Shown here piece by piece: positions 53,027-62,159 of a stretch of 64,000 bases of DNA. Location of the stretch: the NCBI RefSeq assembly GCF_008727755.1, contig NZ_CP044231.1, forward strand, positions 682,001-746,000. Direction: 5' to 3'. The position numbers were made by a program, and so were the translations under genes. The notes under the pieces were generated by a model, which saw only the letters and a program-made list of their open reading frames with translations, was not told the DNA's origin and did not search any database. How positions within the stretch are numbered: the first letter of the stretch is position 1; each line of letters opens with the position of its first letter. The DNA is from Microbacterium caowuchunii (GTDB taxonomy: Bacteria; Actinomycetota; Actinomycetes; Actinomycetales; Microbacteriaceae).

Positions 53027-55459
53027 ATGGTGACGAAGCCTCCGATCTCAGACATCGACGAGTCCGCGCTGACCGTCTCGGGACCGAAGAAGACCGCCGT
53101 CGGCGTGCCTGCAGTGCTGCATGCACTGAAGATGTCGATGGAGCAGATGGGCCCGGTGCGGTCCGCGCGGACGCTGCTGCAGGTCAACCAGAAGGACGGG
53201 TTCGACTGCCCGGGGTGCGCGTGGCCCGACCCGGCGCACCGCCACATGGCCGAGTTCTGCGAGAACGGTGCGAAGGCGGTGGCCGAGGAGGCCACGGTGC
53301 GCCGGATCGGCCCGGAGTTCTTCGCCGCCCACTCGCTCGAGGACCTGCGCGGCCACGACGACTGGTGGCTGGGGCAGCAGGGGCGCCTGACACATCCGAT
53401 GATGCTCGAGGAGGGGGACACGCACTACCGTCCGATCTCCTGGGACGATGCGCTCCGGGCGGTGGCCGACGCCATCCTGTCCCTCGACGACCCGGATGAG
53501 GCGATCTTCTACACCTCCGGCCGCACCTCCAACGAAGCGGCGTTCCTCTACCAGCTGCTCGTGCGCGGGGTCGGCACGAACAACCTGCCGGACTGCTCGA
53601 ACATGTGCCACGAATCCTCCGGGTCGGCGCTGACCGAGACGATCGGCATCGGCAAGGGCACCGTCTCGCTGGAGGACATCTGGTCGGCGAAGCTGCTCAT
53701 CGTGGCCGGGCAGAACCCCGGGACCAACCACCCGCGCATGCTGAGCGCGCTGGAGAAGGCCAAGCAGAACGGTGCGAAGGTCATCGCGGTGAACCCGCTC
53801 CCGGAGGCAGGTCTGCTGCGATTCGAGAACCCGCAGACGGTGCGCGGCGTCATCCTCGGCGGAACGCCCATCGCGGACCGGTTCGTGCAGATCCGGCTGG
53901 GCGGCGATCAGGCGCTGTTCCAGGCGATCGGCAAGCACCTGCTCGAGGCCGAGGAGCGCTCCGGCGGCGTGCTGGACCACGCGTTCATCGCCGCCCACAC
54001 GAGCGGGTACGCCGACTACGCGAAGGCCATGGCGGAGCTCGACTGGGCCGATCTCGAGGTCGCCTCGGGTCTCAGCGAGACGGAGTTGCGGGAGATCGGC
54101 GAGGCGGTACGCACGTCACCGTCGACGATCGTGTGCTGGGCGATGGGGCTCACGCAGCACAAGCACTCCGTGCCGATGCTCCGCGAAGTCGTGAACATGC
54201 TGCTGCTGCAGGGCAACATCGGCCGTCCCGGCGCGGGCGTGTGCCCCGTGCGCGGACACTCCAACGTGCAGGGCGACCGCACGATGGGCATCTACGAGAA
54301 GCCGTCCGATGCGTTCCTGGACGCACTGGATGCGGAGTTCTCCTTCGCGGCGCCCCGCGAACACGGGCATGACACCGTGGAGGCGATCCGGGCCATGGAC
54401 TCCGGACGGGCACGCTTCTTCATGGCCATGGGCGGCAACTTCGTCAGCGCCACCCCCGACACCGAGGTCGTCGAGCGCGGGATGGCGAAGCTCGACCTCA
54501 CGGTCCAGGTCTCCACCAAGCTGAACCGCTCGCACGTGATGACGGGCCGGCGGGCGATCATCCTGCCCACCCTGGGCCGGACCGACCGCGACCGCCGGGG
54601 GAGCACCGACCAGCGGGTGTCCGTCGAGGACTCCATGGGTGCTGTGCACTCGTCACGCGGGCGGCTCGCGCCGCCCGCCGAGGACATGCTGAGCGAAGTC
54701 GCGATCGTCGCGCGGCTGTGCGAGATGCTCTTCGGGTCGGAGGCCGGGACCCGGCCCTCGGCCACTCCCTCGCACACGGGCGATGTGGACCGCGACCAGG
54801 TCGAGCGGACCGCGGCGGAGGAGTCCGGCGGCACCGACAGGGTCGTCGTGGCGGATCCGGCCAACGTGCCCCGGGCCGACTGGAAGGCACTCGAGCAGGA
54901 CTACGCCCTCATCCGCACGCACATCGAGAACGTGATTCCCGGTTTCGACGACTATGAGGAGCGCATCGCCAAGGGCCGGACCTTCTTCCTGCCCAACGGC
55001 CCCCGCGACGAACGCCGGTTCGCCACGAGCGATGGGAAGGCGCAGTTCACCGTCAATCCGCTGGAGTACCCGCGGATCCCGGAAGGTCGCCTCCTGCTGC
55101 AGACGATCCGGTCGCACGACCAGTACAACACCACGATCTACGGCAAGGACGACCGCTACCGCGGCATCCACGACGGCCGCCGGGTGGTGCTGGTGAACCC
55201 GGACGACATCGCCGCGCTCGGTTTCGCGGACGGTGAGATCGTGGACCTGGTCTCGGAGTGGACCCGCGCCGACGGCTCGGTCGAGGAGCGCCGCGCACGG
55301 GAGTTCCGGATCGTCGGATACTCGACGCCGCAGGGCAACGCGGCGGCCTACTACCCGGAGACGAATGTGCTCGTCCCGCTGGAGTCCGTGGCGGATGTCA
55401 GCAACACGCCCACGTCGAAGTCCGTGATCGTGCGGCTGGAGGCACGCGTCCCGGCCTGA
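53027..55459 (+). CDS. FdhF/YdeP family molybdopterin oxidoreductase
   Basis: 810 residues. DCPGCAWPDPAHRHMAEFCEN (split around Cys61, Cys64, Cys78) is a possible Fe-S site; NMCHESSG places Cys194 where formate dehydrogenases hold Mo via Cys or Sec. GQNPGTNHPRML and GRPGAGVCPVRGHSNVQGDRT mark cofactor binding, and the C-terminal domain has RSHDQYNTTIYG. The YdeP-like subgroup is linked to acid tolerance, substrate uncertain. TACGAT (53015-53020) is six bases before ATG: leaderless. It is next to a large Mo-cofactor region. Confidence 0.87.
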   Translation: MVTKPPISDIDESALTVSGPKKTAVGVPAVLHALKMSMEQMGPVRSARTLLQVNQKDGFDCPGCAWPDPAHRHMAEFCENGAKAVAEEATVRRIGPEFFAAHSLEDLRGHDDWWLGQQGRLTHPMMLEEGDTHYRPISWDDALRAVADAILSLDDPDEAIFYTSGRTSNEAAFLYQLLVRGVGTNNLPDCSNMCHESSGSALTETIGIGKGTVSLEDIWSAKLLIVAGQNPGTNHPRMLSALEKAKQNGAKVIAVNPLPEAGLLRFENPQTVRGVILGGTPIADRFVQIRLGGDQALFQAIGKHLLEAEERSGGVLDHAFIAAHTSGYADYAKAMAELDWADLEVASGLSETELREIGEAVRTSPSTIVCWAMGLTQHKHSVPMLREVVNMLLLQGNIGRPGAGVCPVRGHSNVQGDRTMGIYEKPSDAFLDALDAEFSFAAPREHGHDTVEAIRAMDSGRARFFMAMGGNFVSATPDTEVVERGMAKLDLTVQVSTKLNRSHVMTGRRAIILPTLGRTDRDRRGSTDQRVSVEDSMGAVHSSRGRLAPPAEDMLSEVAIVARLCEMLFGSEAGTRPSATPSHTGDVDRDQVERTAAEESGGTDRVVVADPANVPRADWKALEQDYALIRTHIENVIPGFDDYEERIAKGRTFFLPNGPRDERRFATSDGKAQFTVNPLEYPRIPEGRLLLQTIRSHDQYNTTIYGKDDRYRGIHDGRRVVLVNPDDIAALGFADGEIVDLVSEWTRADGSVEERRAREFRIVGYSTPQGNAAAYYPETNVLVPLESVADVSNTPTSKSVIVRLEARVPA

Positions 55460-55548
55460 TCGATGTCCGCGGAAGCCTGCCCGCATACCCCGGGAGTCCG
55501 TCTCCCGGGGCGTGTCCACCCCGGTGGAATGTGGCGTAGCGTCGCGGT

Positions 55549-57090
55549 ATGACCCAGCTGACCACCCCCACCGGTCGGGAGAGCGCGCTGCGGGCGGTGC
55601 CACGCGCGGACGGCACCGCGCCGCGGGCGCTGGTCCTCGGCGCGACCGGGTACATCGGCGGACGGCTGACCCCCCGGCTGCTCTCGGCGGGGTACCGGGT
55701 GCGGGTCCTGGCGCGCGATCCGGCGCGGGCCGCGGCATTCCCGTGGGGGAGCGAGGTGGAGGTCGTCGAGGGTTCGGCCGCCGATCCGGAGGCGGTCGCG
55801 ACGGCGACGGCGGACGTCGACGTCGTCTTCTACCTGATCCACTCGATGGGTGCCGGCGCCGGTTTCGAAGAGGCGGACCTGGCGGCGGCCCGGGCGGTGG
55901 CCGCCGCGGCGGAAGCGGCGTCCGTGTCCCGGATCGTCTACCTCGGCGGGCTGCACCCGGAGGGCGTCGCGCTGTCGCCGCACCTGCGTTCGAGGGTCGA
56001 GGTGGGCGAGGTGTTCCTGGACAGCTCCGTCCCCGCGATCGTGCTGCAGGCGGGGGTCGTGATCGGATCGGGTTCGGCGTCCTTCGAGATGATCCGGCAC
56101 CTCACCGAGGTGCTGCCGTACATGCCCGCACCCCGGTGGGTGCGCAACCGCGTCCAGCCCATCGCGGTGCGCGACGTGCTGCACTATCTCCTGGGCGCGG
56201 CCCGGGTCGATCCGCAGGTGAACCGTGCGGTCGACATCGGCGGTCCGGATGCCCCCCGCTACGGGCAGATGATGAACGGGTACGCCGTGGAGGCGGGACT
56301 CCGGCAGCGGGCCATCGCGTCGCTGCCGGTGCTCACACCAGGCCTGGCCTCGCACTGGGTGAACCTGGTCACCCCGGTACCGCGCGCCATCGCCCGGCCG
56401 CTCATCGCCTCGCTCGAGAACGAGTGCATCGTGAAGGACCGATCGGTCGACGAGCTCATCCCGCCTCCCGAGGGCGGGCTCACCCCCTATCGGCGGGCCG
56501 TCCAGCTCGCGCTCGGTCGCGTCGATGCGGATGACGTCGAGACCAGCTGGCAGGACGCCGAGGTGTCCGGCCTGCCGAGCGACCCACTGCCGAGCGACCC
56601 CGACTGGGCGGGGCGCACCGTCTTCACCGATACGCGGACGGTGCACACCACAGCACCCCCCGCGGACGTGTGGCGGGTGGTCATCGGCATCGGCGGAGAG
56701 AACGGCTGGTACTCCACGCCGTGGCTGTGGGCGGTGCGCGGCTGGATGGACCGGATCATCGGCGGTGTGGGGCTCCGGCGCGGGCGCCGTAGCCGCAGTT
56801 CCGCCTCCGTCGGCGACGCCATCGACTTCTGGCGGGTCGAGGCGGTGGAACCCGGCCGGATGCTGCGCCTGCGGGCGGAGATGAAGGTGCCCGGGCTCGC
56901 CTGGCTGGAGCTCGGTGCGGTGCCGGACGGGGACGGCACACGCTACGAGCAGCGGGCGGTGTTCTTCCCCCGCGGTCTCGCGGGCCGCCTGTACTGGCTG
57001 CTGGTGCTGCCGTTCCACGCGCTCATCTTCCCCGGCATGGCGACGCGCATCACGGCCGCCGCCGAGCAGCGCCCGGGTGCCGGGCAATAG
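55549..57090 (+). CDS. NAD(P)-binding SDR protein fused to DUF2867
   Basis: 513 residues. An atypical SDR domain with ALVLGATGYIGGRLTPRLL near 27 and VDVVFYLIHSMG near 96 makes up residues 25-340. The C-terminal 160 residues are a DUF2867 domain, starting near TVFTDTRTVHTTAPPADVW, which looks like a lipid-binding START-like fold. Both occur together in many actinobacterial proteins of unknown role. TAGCGT (55537-55542) lies six bases before ATG, so it has its own leaderless promoter. Confidence 0.82.
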   Translation: MTQLTTPTGRESALRAVPRADGTAPRALVLGATGYIGGRLTPRLLSAGYRVRVLARDPARAAAFPWGSEVEVVEGSAADPEAVATATADVDVVFYLIHSMGAGAGFEEADLAAARAVAAAAEAASVSRIVYLGGLHPEGVALSPHLRSRVEVGEVFLDSSVPAIVLQAGVVIGSGSASFEMIRHLTEVLPYMPAPRWVRNRVQPIAVRDVLHYLLGAARVDPQVNRAVDIGGPDAPRYGQMMNGYAVEAGLRQRAIASLPVLTPGLASHWVNLVTPVPRAIARPLIASLENECIVKDRSVDELIPPPEGGLTPYRRAVQLALGRVDADDVETSWQDAEVSGLPSDPLPSDPDWAGRTVFTDTRTVHTTAPPADVWRVVIGIGGENGWYSTPWLWAVRGWMDRIIGGVGLRRGRRSRSSASVGDAIDFWRVEAVEPGRMLRLRAEMKVPGLAWLELGAVPDGDGTRYEQRAVFFPRGLAGRLYWLLVLPFHALIFPGMATRITAAAEQRPGAGQ

Positions 57091-57099
57091 GGTGAGAGG

Positions 57100-57573
57100 A
57101 TGCGGCGTGCGGCGATGATCACGGTGTCCGACCGGACCGCGGCCGGGCTGCGCGAGGACGGCTCGGGACCCGTCGGCGTCGCCCTGCTCCGGGGCGCGGG
57201 CTGGGAGTGCGCGGACGCCGTCGTCGTCCCCGACGGCGCCGACAGCGTCGAGGGGGCGCTGCGCGCGGCCCTCGCCGCGGGTGCCGTGCTCGTGATCACC
57301 ACAGGGGGGACGGGGGTCTCACCCCGCGATCAGACCCCGGAGGGAACGGATCGCGTGATCGAACGGGACCTCCCCGGCATCGCCGAGGAGCTGCGCCGTC
57401 GCAGCGGTGCGGAGAAGCCGGCCGGCCTGCTCACCCGCGGGCGGGCGGGCGTCACCGCGGGCGCCCTGGTGGTGAACCTGCCGGGAAAGCCCGCTGCCGT
57501 CGCATCCGGCATGCCCGTCGTCCTCGCCGTCGCCGCACACGTCATCGACCAGCTCGCCGGAGGAGACCACTGA
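57100..57573 (+). CDS. mogA: Molybdopterin adenylyltransferase (MogA/MoaB family)
   Basis: 157 residues. MITVSDRTAAGLREDGSGP and VLVITTGGTGVSPRDQTPEG are signatures of molybdopterin-binding proteins; NLPGKPAAV closes the site. It adenylates molybdopterin so MoeA can insert molybdenum. TAGGGT (57088-57093) lies six bases before ATG, giving a leaderless start. moaE overlaps its stop by one base (TGATG). Confidence 0.92.
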   Translation: MRRAAMITVSDRTAAGLREDGSGPVGVALLRGAGWECADAVVVPDGADSVEGALRAALAAGAVLVITTGGTGVSPRDQTPEGTDRVIERDLPGIAEELRRRSGAEKPAGLLTRGRAGVTAGALVVNLPGKPAAVASGMPVVLAVAAHVIDQLAGGDH

Positions 57574-57998
57574 TGCCTGTTGCGATCGCCCGGATCAGCA
57601 CCCAACCGCTCGATCTCGAGGAGCACCTGCGCGCCGTCGACGACGAGGCATCGGGGGCGGTCACGACCTTCCTCGGGCGGGTCCGGGACAACGACCCGGA
57701 TGCGGCGACCCGTGTGGTCGCCCTCGAGTACTCCGCACACCCCGACGCCGAAGCGGGGCTCAGGTCGCTCGCGGAACGGGCGGCCGGGGACACCGGTGCC
57801 GTGGTCGCGGTCAGCCACCGCGTCGGACGCCTGCAGGTGGGGGACGCGGCGGTCGTCATCGCCGTCGCCAGCGGTCACCGGGACGAGGCGTTCACGGTGT
57901 GCCGCGAGGTCATCGAGGCGATCAAGCGGGAACTGCCGGTGTGGAAGCGCCAGGTCGAGGCGGACGGCACGACGGCATGGAAGGGCCTCGGCGGCTGA
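57573..57998 (+). CDS. moaE: Molybdopterin synthase catalytic subunit
   Basis: 141 residues. GAVTTFLGRVRDN, ALEYSAHPDAEAGL and AVSHRVGRLQVGDAAVVIAV are MoaE motifs; the tail LPVWKRQVEADGTTAWKG holds the catalytic Lys. It transfers sulfur from MoaD thiocarboxylate to cyclic pyranopterin monophosphate. It is co-transcribed with mogA and converges on moaD 41 bases away. Confidence 0.94.
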   Translation: MPVAIARISTQPLDLEEHLRAVDDEASGAVTTFLGRVRDNDPDAATRVVALEYSAHPDAEAGLRSLAERAAGDTGAVVAVSHRVGRLQVGDAAVVIAVASGHRDEAFTVCREVIEAIKRELPVWKRQVEADGTTAWKGLGG

Positions 57999-58039
57999 CC
58001 GGAGGGCCGGATGGCGGCGACCGGCCGGAGGAGAGCGGG

Positions 58040-58273
58040 TCAGCCTCCGGCGAACGGCGGCAGCACGTCGACGAGGGTGTCCTCGGCGAGCACGGCATCG
58101 TCATCCGTCCGGGACCCGCCCACGAGGACCGCGCAGCGGGGCAGGATACCGCCGAGACCCGGACGTTCCTGCGCGAGCGCGCGACGGAGGTCGCCGAGCG
58201 TGCGCTCGGTGCGCGTCTCCTCGGCGCGGCCCGCCATCTCCTCGGCGGCGGCGAAGTAACGTACCCGTGCCAT
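58040..58273 (-). CDS. moaD: Molybdopterin synthase sulfur carrier subunit
   Basis: 77 residues of ubiquitin-like fold. VRYFAAAEEMAGR starts it, DVLPPFAGG ends it, with the C-terminal Gly-Gly that is adenylated and thiocarboxylated by MoeB. Last gene of the minus-strand cofactor operon; its ATG overlaps the preceding stop by one base. Confidence 0.93.
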   Translation of the reverse strand: MARVRYFAAAEEMAGRAEETRTERTLGDLRRALAQERPGLGGILPRCAVLVGGSRTDDDAVLAEDTLVDVLPPFAGG

Positions 58274-58533
58274 CAGGACCTCCAGTCGCCCGCGAGGTCG
58301 CTGAGCGCGGCGACAGCCTCACGCACCTGCTCGGGGGATCCGCCGGCACGACCGGCCGCAAGACCGGCGGCGAAGGCGCTGAACGGGGCGGCGGGGCGGG
58401 CGACGCCGCGTGCCACCACGGCCGCGAGATCGAGGATCAGGGAGATCGGCAGATCGTCCGGCCCCAGTCCGAGGCGTTCGCGGACCGCGTCCGCCCACTC
58501 GTCCAGGGCCTCCGGGGGCAGGTGCTCGGTCAC
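58273..58533 (-). CDS. DUF6457 small protein
   Basis: 86 residues. EALDEWADAVRERLGLG, LILDLAAVVARGVARPAAP and FSAFAAGLAAGRA match DUF6457 proteins that lie in actinobacterial molybdenum-cofactor operons. Sequence is helical and Ala-rich with no catalytic residues. GTG 58533 overlaps the mobA stop (GTGA) and GAGGAGG precedes it, so it is translated with mobA and moaD. Its position between them suggests a Mo-cofactor role, which is not known. Confidence 0.8.
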   Translation of the reverse strand: MTEHLPPEALDEWADAVRERLGLGPDDLPISLILDLAAVVARGVARPAAPFSAFAAGLAAGRAGGSPEQVREAVAALSDLAGDWRS

Positions 58534-59165
58534 GGGGAATCCTCCTCGGCGTCGATGGCGGACAGGTCGCGCGCGGAATCCCGGCGCGCCTCCTCCAGAT
58601 CCTCCCACGTGTCGATGTCGCGGACGAGGCGGTCCTCGACGGGGAGGACGGCGATCGCCAGATCGTCGATCAGCGCGTGCACCGGCGCGCCCCGTCCGCC
58701 GTCGGGGAGGGACGCGGCGGTGCGGCGGAGTGCAGCGGTGCGGTAGACGGCGGTGAGCCACTGCGGACGGGAGGAGGCGTCGCCCAGGCACAGCCCCTCG
58801 GTGTCCGCCGGAAGCAGGGGCAGATCGGCGACCAGCAGCGGTACGACCCGGTCCGGATGCACCAGGTCGCACGCCAGCACGAGCACCCACTCCGGATCGA
58901 CGGCGGGATCGCTCGCCGTCAGTGCCGCGGCGATCGCGGCCGCAGGGCCGGAGAACTCCGGCTCCTCACGCACCCACCGGACATCGGTGATCAGGTCGGT
59001 CGCAGGGCCCGCGACGGTGACGGAGGCGGCTCCCGCCGCCCGGACGGCAGCGACGGTGCGGGCCAGGATCGTCTCCCCGCCGATCTCCAGCAGGGGCTTG
59101 ACGGCGCCGCCGAGGCGGGTGGCCCGGCCGCCGGCCAGCAGGATGGCGCCGAGGCTGGGCTTCAT
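58530..59165 (-). CDS. mobA: Molybdenum cofactor guanylyltransferase-like NTP transferase
   Basis: 211 residues. AILLAGGRATRLGGAVKPLL (7-26) is the NTP-binding loop; LVLACDLVHPD contains the metal-binding Asp. MobA makes the bis-guanine dinucleotide form needed by DMSO-reductase family enzymes such as the YdeP-type protein at 53.0 kb. The ATG overlaps the moaC stop by four bases. Confidence 0.9.
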   Translation of the reverse strand: MKPSLGAILLAGGRATRLGGAVKPLLEIGGETILARTVAAVRAAGAASVTVAGPATDLITDVRWVREEPEFSGPAAAIAAALTASDPAVDPEWVLVLACDLVHPDRVVPLLVADLPLLPADTEGLCLGDASSRPQWLTAVYRTAALRRTAASLPDGGRGAPVHALIDDLAIAVLPVEDRLVRDIDTWEDLEEARRDSARDLSAIDAEEDSP

Positions 59166-59638
59166 CGCTCGCCGGGGCGCGTCCAGGTGCCGGACTTCCC
59201 ACCCTCCTTGCGCACGATCCGCACGGCGTCGATCGCGGTCCCCTTGTCGAGCGACTTCACCATGTCGACGACCGTGAGAGCGGCGACCGAGACCGCGGTC
59301 AGGGCCTCCATCTCGACGCCGGTGCGATCCGCGGTGCGCACGGTCGCCTCGATCTCCACGCCGGTGTCGACCACTGCGAGGTCGACGACGACGCCATGCA
59401 CCCCGATGACGTGGGCGAGGGGGAGCAGCGTCGGGGTGTGCTTCGCCGCCTGGATGCCGGCGATGCGCGCGACGGCGAGGACGTCGCCCTTCGGCACGCT
59501 GCCGTCCCGCAGTGCCCCGACGACCTCGGGCGCACAGCGCACGAAACCGCGGGCGGTGGCCGAACGCACAGTGGGCTGCTTCGCGGTGACGTCGACCATC
59601 CGGGCGTGGCCGGCCGCATCCAGATGGGTGAAACTCAT
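59162..59638 (-). CDS. moaC: Cyclic pyranopterin monophosphate synthase
   Basis: 158 residues. AARIAGIQAAKHTPTL-like core (IAGIQAAKHTPTLLPLAHVI), GVEMEALTAVSVAALTVVDM and VKSLDKGTAI are MoaC motifs with the catalytic Lys. It acts after MoaA, whose gene is not in the window. ATG 59638 overlaps the moeA stop by four bases; the frame is open further upstream without family likeness. Confidence 0.95.
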   Translation of the reverse strand: MSFTHLDAAGHARMVDVTAKQPTVRSATARGFVRCAPEVVGALRDGSVPKGDVLAVARIAGIQAAKHTPTLLPLAHVIGVHGVVVDLAVVDTGVEIEATVRTADRTGVEMEALTAVSVAALTVVDMVKSLDKGTAIDAVRIVRKEGGKSGTWTRPGER

Positions 59639-60873
59639 GAGACCAGCATGACATCGACGAGGTCGCCGGGTGCGACGGCCTCGACCTCCGCGGGGACCAC
59701 GGCGTATGCCTCGGCCCGGGCCAGTCCGCCCGCCAGGTGCGACCCGGACCCGCCCGACGTCGCCGGGCGCACCGTCCACCCGCCCGGATCGCTACGGTCG
59801 ATCGCCGCCGGGAGATACTGCCGGCGGCCGGCCGGGGTGCGCCATCCGGTGGCGGCGATGAGACGCAGGACGGGCCGGTGGATGTCGCGTCGTCCCTGCA
59901 TGCGCAGCAGTGCGGGGCGCACGAACGTTTCGAACGACACGGCCGAGCTCACCGGATTGCCCGGCAGGCCGAACAGCAACGCCCCACCGGGCAGGCGCCC
60001 GAACCCCTGCGGCTTCCCCGGCTGCATGGCGACCTTGGTGAACCCGATCCCGCCGCCCTGCAGGACGTTCTTCACCACCTCGTAGGCGCCCGCGCTCACT
60101 CCGCCGGAGGTGATGACGACCTCCGCGCCCGCGGCGTCGGCGGCGTCGAGCGCCGCCAGGAAGGCCGTGTCGGTGTCGTCGACGCTCGTGCGCAGCACGA
60201 CCTCCGCCCCGGCCTCATCCGCGAGGGCGGACAGCAGAACGCCGTTCGATTCCGGGATCTGGCCCCGTCGCAGCGCGGATCCCGGCGGCACCAGCTCGCT
60301 CCCGGTGGACACCACTGCGACACGGGGGCGCCGGGAGACGCGCACGACGGCGACGCCGGCCGCGGCCGCGGCGGCGAGCTGGAGCGCACCGAGCGGAACG
60401 CCGACGGGGACGATCTCGCCGCCCGCCGCCGCGTCGCCGGCGCGGCGGCGGATGTGCGCGCCGGCAGCGCGCGGGGCCTGCACGACCTCGATCTCGTGCA
60501 GCGAGTCCGCGAGTCCTCCCGCGGTGTCCTCGAAGGGGACGACGGCGTCGGCGGCGGTGGGCACGGGGGAACCGGTCATGATGCGGGCCGCCTCGCCCCG
60601 GGACAGCCCCGGGTCGAGGTCCGTGCCGGCCGGGAGATCCGCCACGACCCGGAGCGTGACCGGGCGGTCCGGGGTCGCCGCCGCCACGTCGGCGAACCGC
60701 ACCGCGAACCCGTCCATGGCCGAGTTGTCGAACACGGGGATGTCGACGGCGGCGCGCACCGGCTCCGCGGTCGTGCGTCCGTGGGCCGCGGGCAACGGGA
60801 GGTCCTCCGGGGTGCAGGGGGTCACCTGCGTCAGGACGTGTGCGAGGTGCTCCTCGACCGATCGGAGCGGCAT
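59635..60873 (-). CDS. moeA: Molybdopterin molybdenumtransferase
   Basis: 412 residues. DNSAMDGFAVR near 50 is the active-site loop; GEAARIMTGSPVPTAADAVV, SNGVLLSALADEAG, ITSGGVSAGAYEVVK and FGLPGNPVSS follow in order. It inserts molybdate into adenylated molybdopterin. ATG 60873 starts two bases after the moeB-like stop; the in-frame GTG at 60900 would overlap that gene. Confidence 0.95.
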   Translation of the reverse strand: MPLRSVEEHLAHVLTQVTPCTPEDLPLPAAHGRTTAEPVRAAVDIPVFDNSAMDGFAVRFADVAAATPDRPVTLRVVADLPAGTDLDPGLSRGEAARIMTGSPVPTAADAVVPFEDTAGGLADSLHEIEVVQAPRAAGAHIRRRAGDAAAGGEIVPVGVPLGALQLAAAAAAGVAVVRVSRRPRVAVVSTGSELVPPGSALRRGQIPESNGVLLSALADEAGAEVVLRTSVDDTDTAFLAALDAADAAGAEVVITSGGVSAGAYEVVKNVLQGGGIGFTKVAMQPGKPQGFGRLPGGALLFGLPGNPVSSAVSFETFVRPALLRMQGRRDIHRPVLRLIAATGWRTPAGRRQYLPAAIDRSDPGGWTVRPATSGGSGSHLAGGLARAEAYAVVPAEVEAVAPGDLVDVMLVS

Positions 60874-60875
60874 GT

Positions 60876-61988
60876 TCACTCGCCGCTCCGGCGCGTCCAC
60901 GCCTCGATGCCGCCGGTCAGCACCGCGGCGGACGCGCCGGTGCGCCGCAGGGCCGCGGCGGCGCGCTGGGCGCGGATCCCGGCCTGGCAGACGACGACGA
61001 AGGGTCCGGGACCCGCGGCGGCGGGGTCGGCCAGCACCTCGCCCAGTGGCCGGAGGACGGAACCGGGGATCACGCCGAGGGAGGTCTCCGCGGGTTCCCG
61101 GACATCGAGCAGCACCGCTCCCGCTGCGACCCGTGCGGGCAGCTCATCCGGGGTCACCTGCGGTGGTGCGGGCGCGTCCGCGTCGACGGCGGCCGGAGAC
61201 GTTCCCGCGGCGCGGCCCACGGTGTGCGCGGGGTGCAGTGGGATCTCGTGCTGGCGGGCGTGCAGACTGTCGATCAGCAGGACGCGCCCGAGCAACGGCT
61301 CGCCCACTCCGGTGAGGAGCTTGATCGTCTCTATCGCGAGGACCCCGCCCACCTGGAGGCAGAGGGCCCCGAGCACGCCGACCTGGGCGCAGGTGGGCAC
61401 CGCGCCGACGCTGTCCGGCGGGTACAGATCGGAGAGCACGATCGGGTCGCCGACGGGCGGTGCCGACCAGAACACCGTGACCTGTGCGTCGAACTCCTGC
61501 AGCGTGCCCCACACCAGCGGGACGCCGAGGGACTCGGTGGCTGCGGCCACGGCACCGCGCGTCTCGAACGTGTCCGTGCCGTCCACCACGACGTCCGCAC
61601 CCCGCAGCAGCTCCTGGGCGTTGGCCGGGGTCAGGCGCTCCCGGACCGTGCGCACGACCGTCTCCGGTGCGAGGTCGGCGGCGACCCGCACGGCGCTGTC
61701 GACCTTGGCCGCGCCGAGGTCGGAGTGCCGGTGCATCACCTGCCGGTGGAGGTTCGACTGCTCCACCTCGTCGTCGTCGATGACCACGAGTTCGCCGACC
61801 CCGGCGGCCGCGAGGGCGAGGACGACGGGGGAGCCGAGTCCGCCCGCGCCGACGACGGCGACGCGGGATGCGGCGAGTCGGCGCTGCGCGAGCTCGCCGA
61901 AGCCGGCGAGGGCGGCGTGCCGTGCGGTGCGGACGCGCTCGGCGGGGCTGAGCGCGGCGACGGGCTCGACCAACGGCGGGATGGGCAT
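60876..61988 (-). CDS. moeB: ThiF/MoeB adenylyltransferase with rhodanese domain (MoeZ-like)
   Basis: 370 residues. VAVVGAGGLGSPVVLALAAAG near 43 binds ATP; DGTDTFETR near 144 has the catalytic Asp. The C-terminal rhodanese domain has VVVCQAGIRAQ with the persulfide Cys near 340. It activates MoaD for sulfur transfer. The two CxxC pairs that bind Zn in MoeB are absent: where CxxCLYP is expected it reads LSDLYP, and the second pair is replaced by LHPAH. TACGCT (plus-strand 61995-62000) is six bases before ATG 61988, so this is the operon promoter. Confidence 0.9.
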   Translation of the reverse strand: MPIPPLVEPVAALSPAERVRTARHAALAGFGELAQRRLAASRVAVVGAGGLGSPVVLALAAAGVGELVVIDDDEVEQSNLHRQVMHRHSDLGAAKVDSAVRVAADLAPETVVRTVRERLTPANAQELLRGADVVVDGTDTFETRGAVAAATESLGVPLVWGTLQEFDAQVTVFWSAPPVGDPIVLSDLYPPDSVGAVPTCAQVGVLGALCLQVGGVLAIETIKLLTGVGEPLLGRVLLIDSLHARQHEIPLHPAHTVGRAAGTSPAAVDADAPAPPQVTPDELPARVAAGAVLLDVREPAETSLGVIPGSVLRPLGEVLADPAAAGPGPFVVVCQAGIRAQRAAAALRRTGASAAVLTGGIEAWTRRSGE

Positions 61989-62159
61989 GATCTCAGCGTA
62001 GAGCGCGTACGTCGCGCCCGGGCTGTCCCTTCCCGCTGCGCGGAGCCCGGCGGGAAGGTGCGGGCGGCGGCCGTGGGCGCGTCGCGGATGACGCCGAAAT
62101 CGGCATCCGCGGAGGAATCGGTCCGGAATCCCCGCGGATACGGCGATATGGTGGGCATC

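Noticed and set aside
52740..53126. 128-codon minus-strand frame as a gene
   Set aside because: Arg/Ser/Pro-rich shadow; only a different frame in this interval looks protein-like, and that is reported as a possible relic.
59737..62001. Plus-strand frames opposite moeA and moeB
   Set aside because: Shadows of minus-strand cofactor genes, Arg/Ser/Ala-rich and without motifs.
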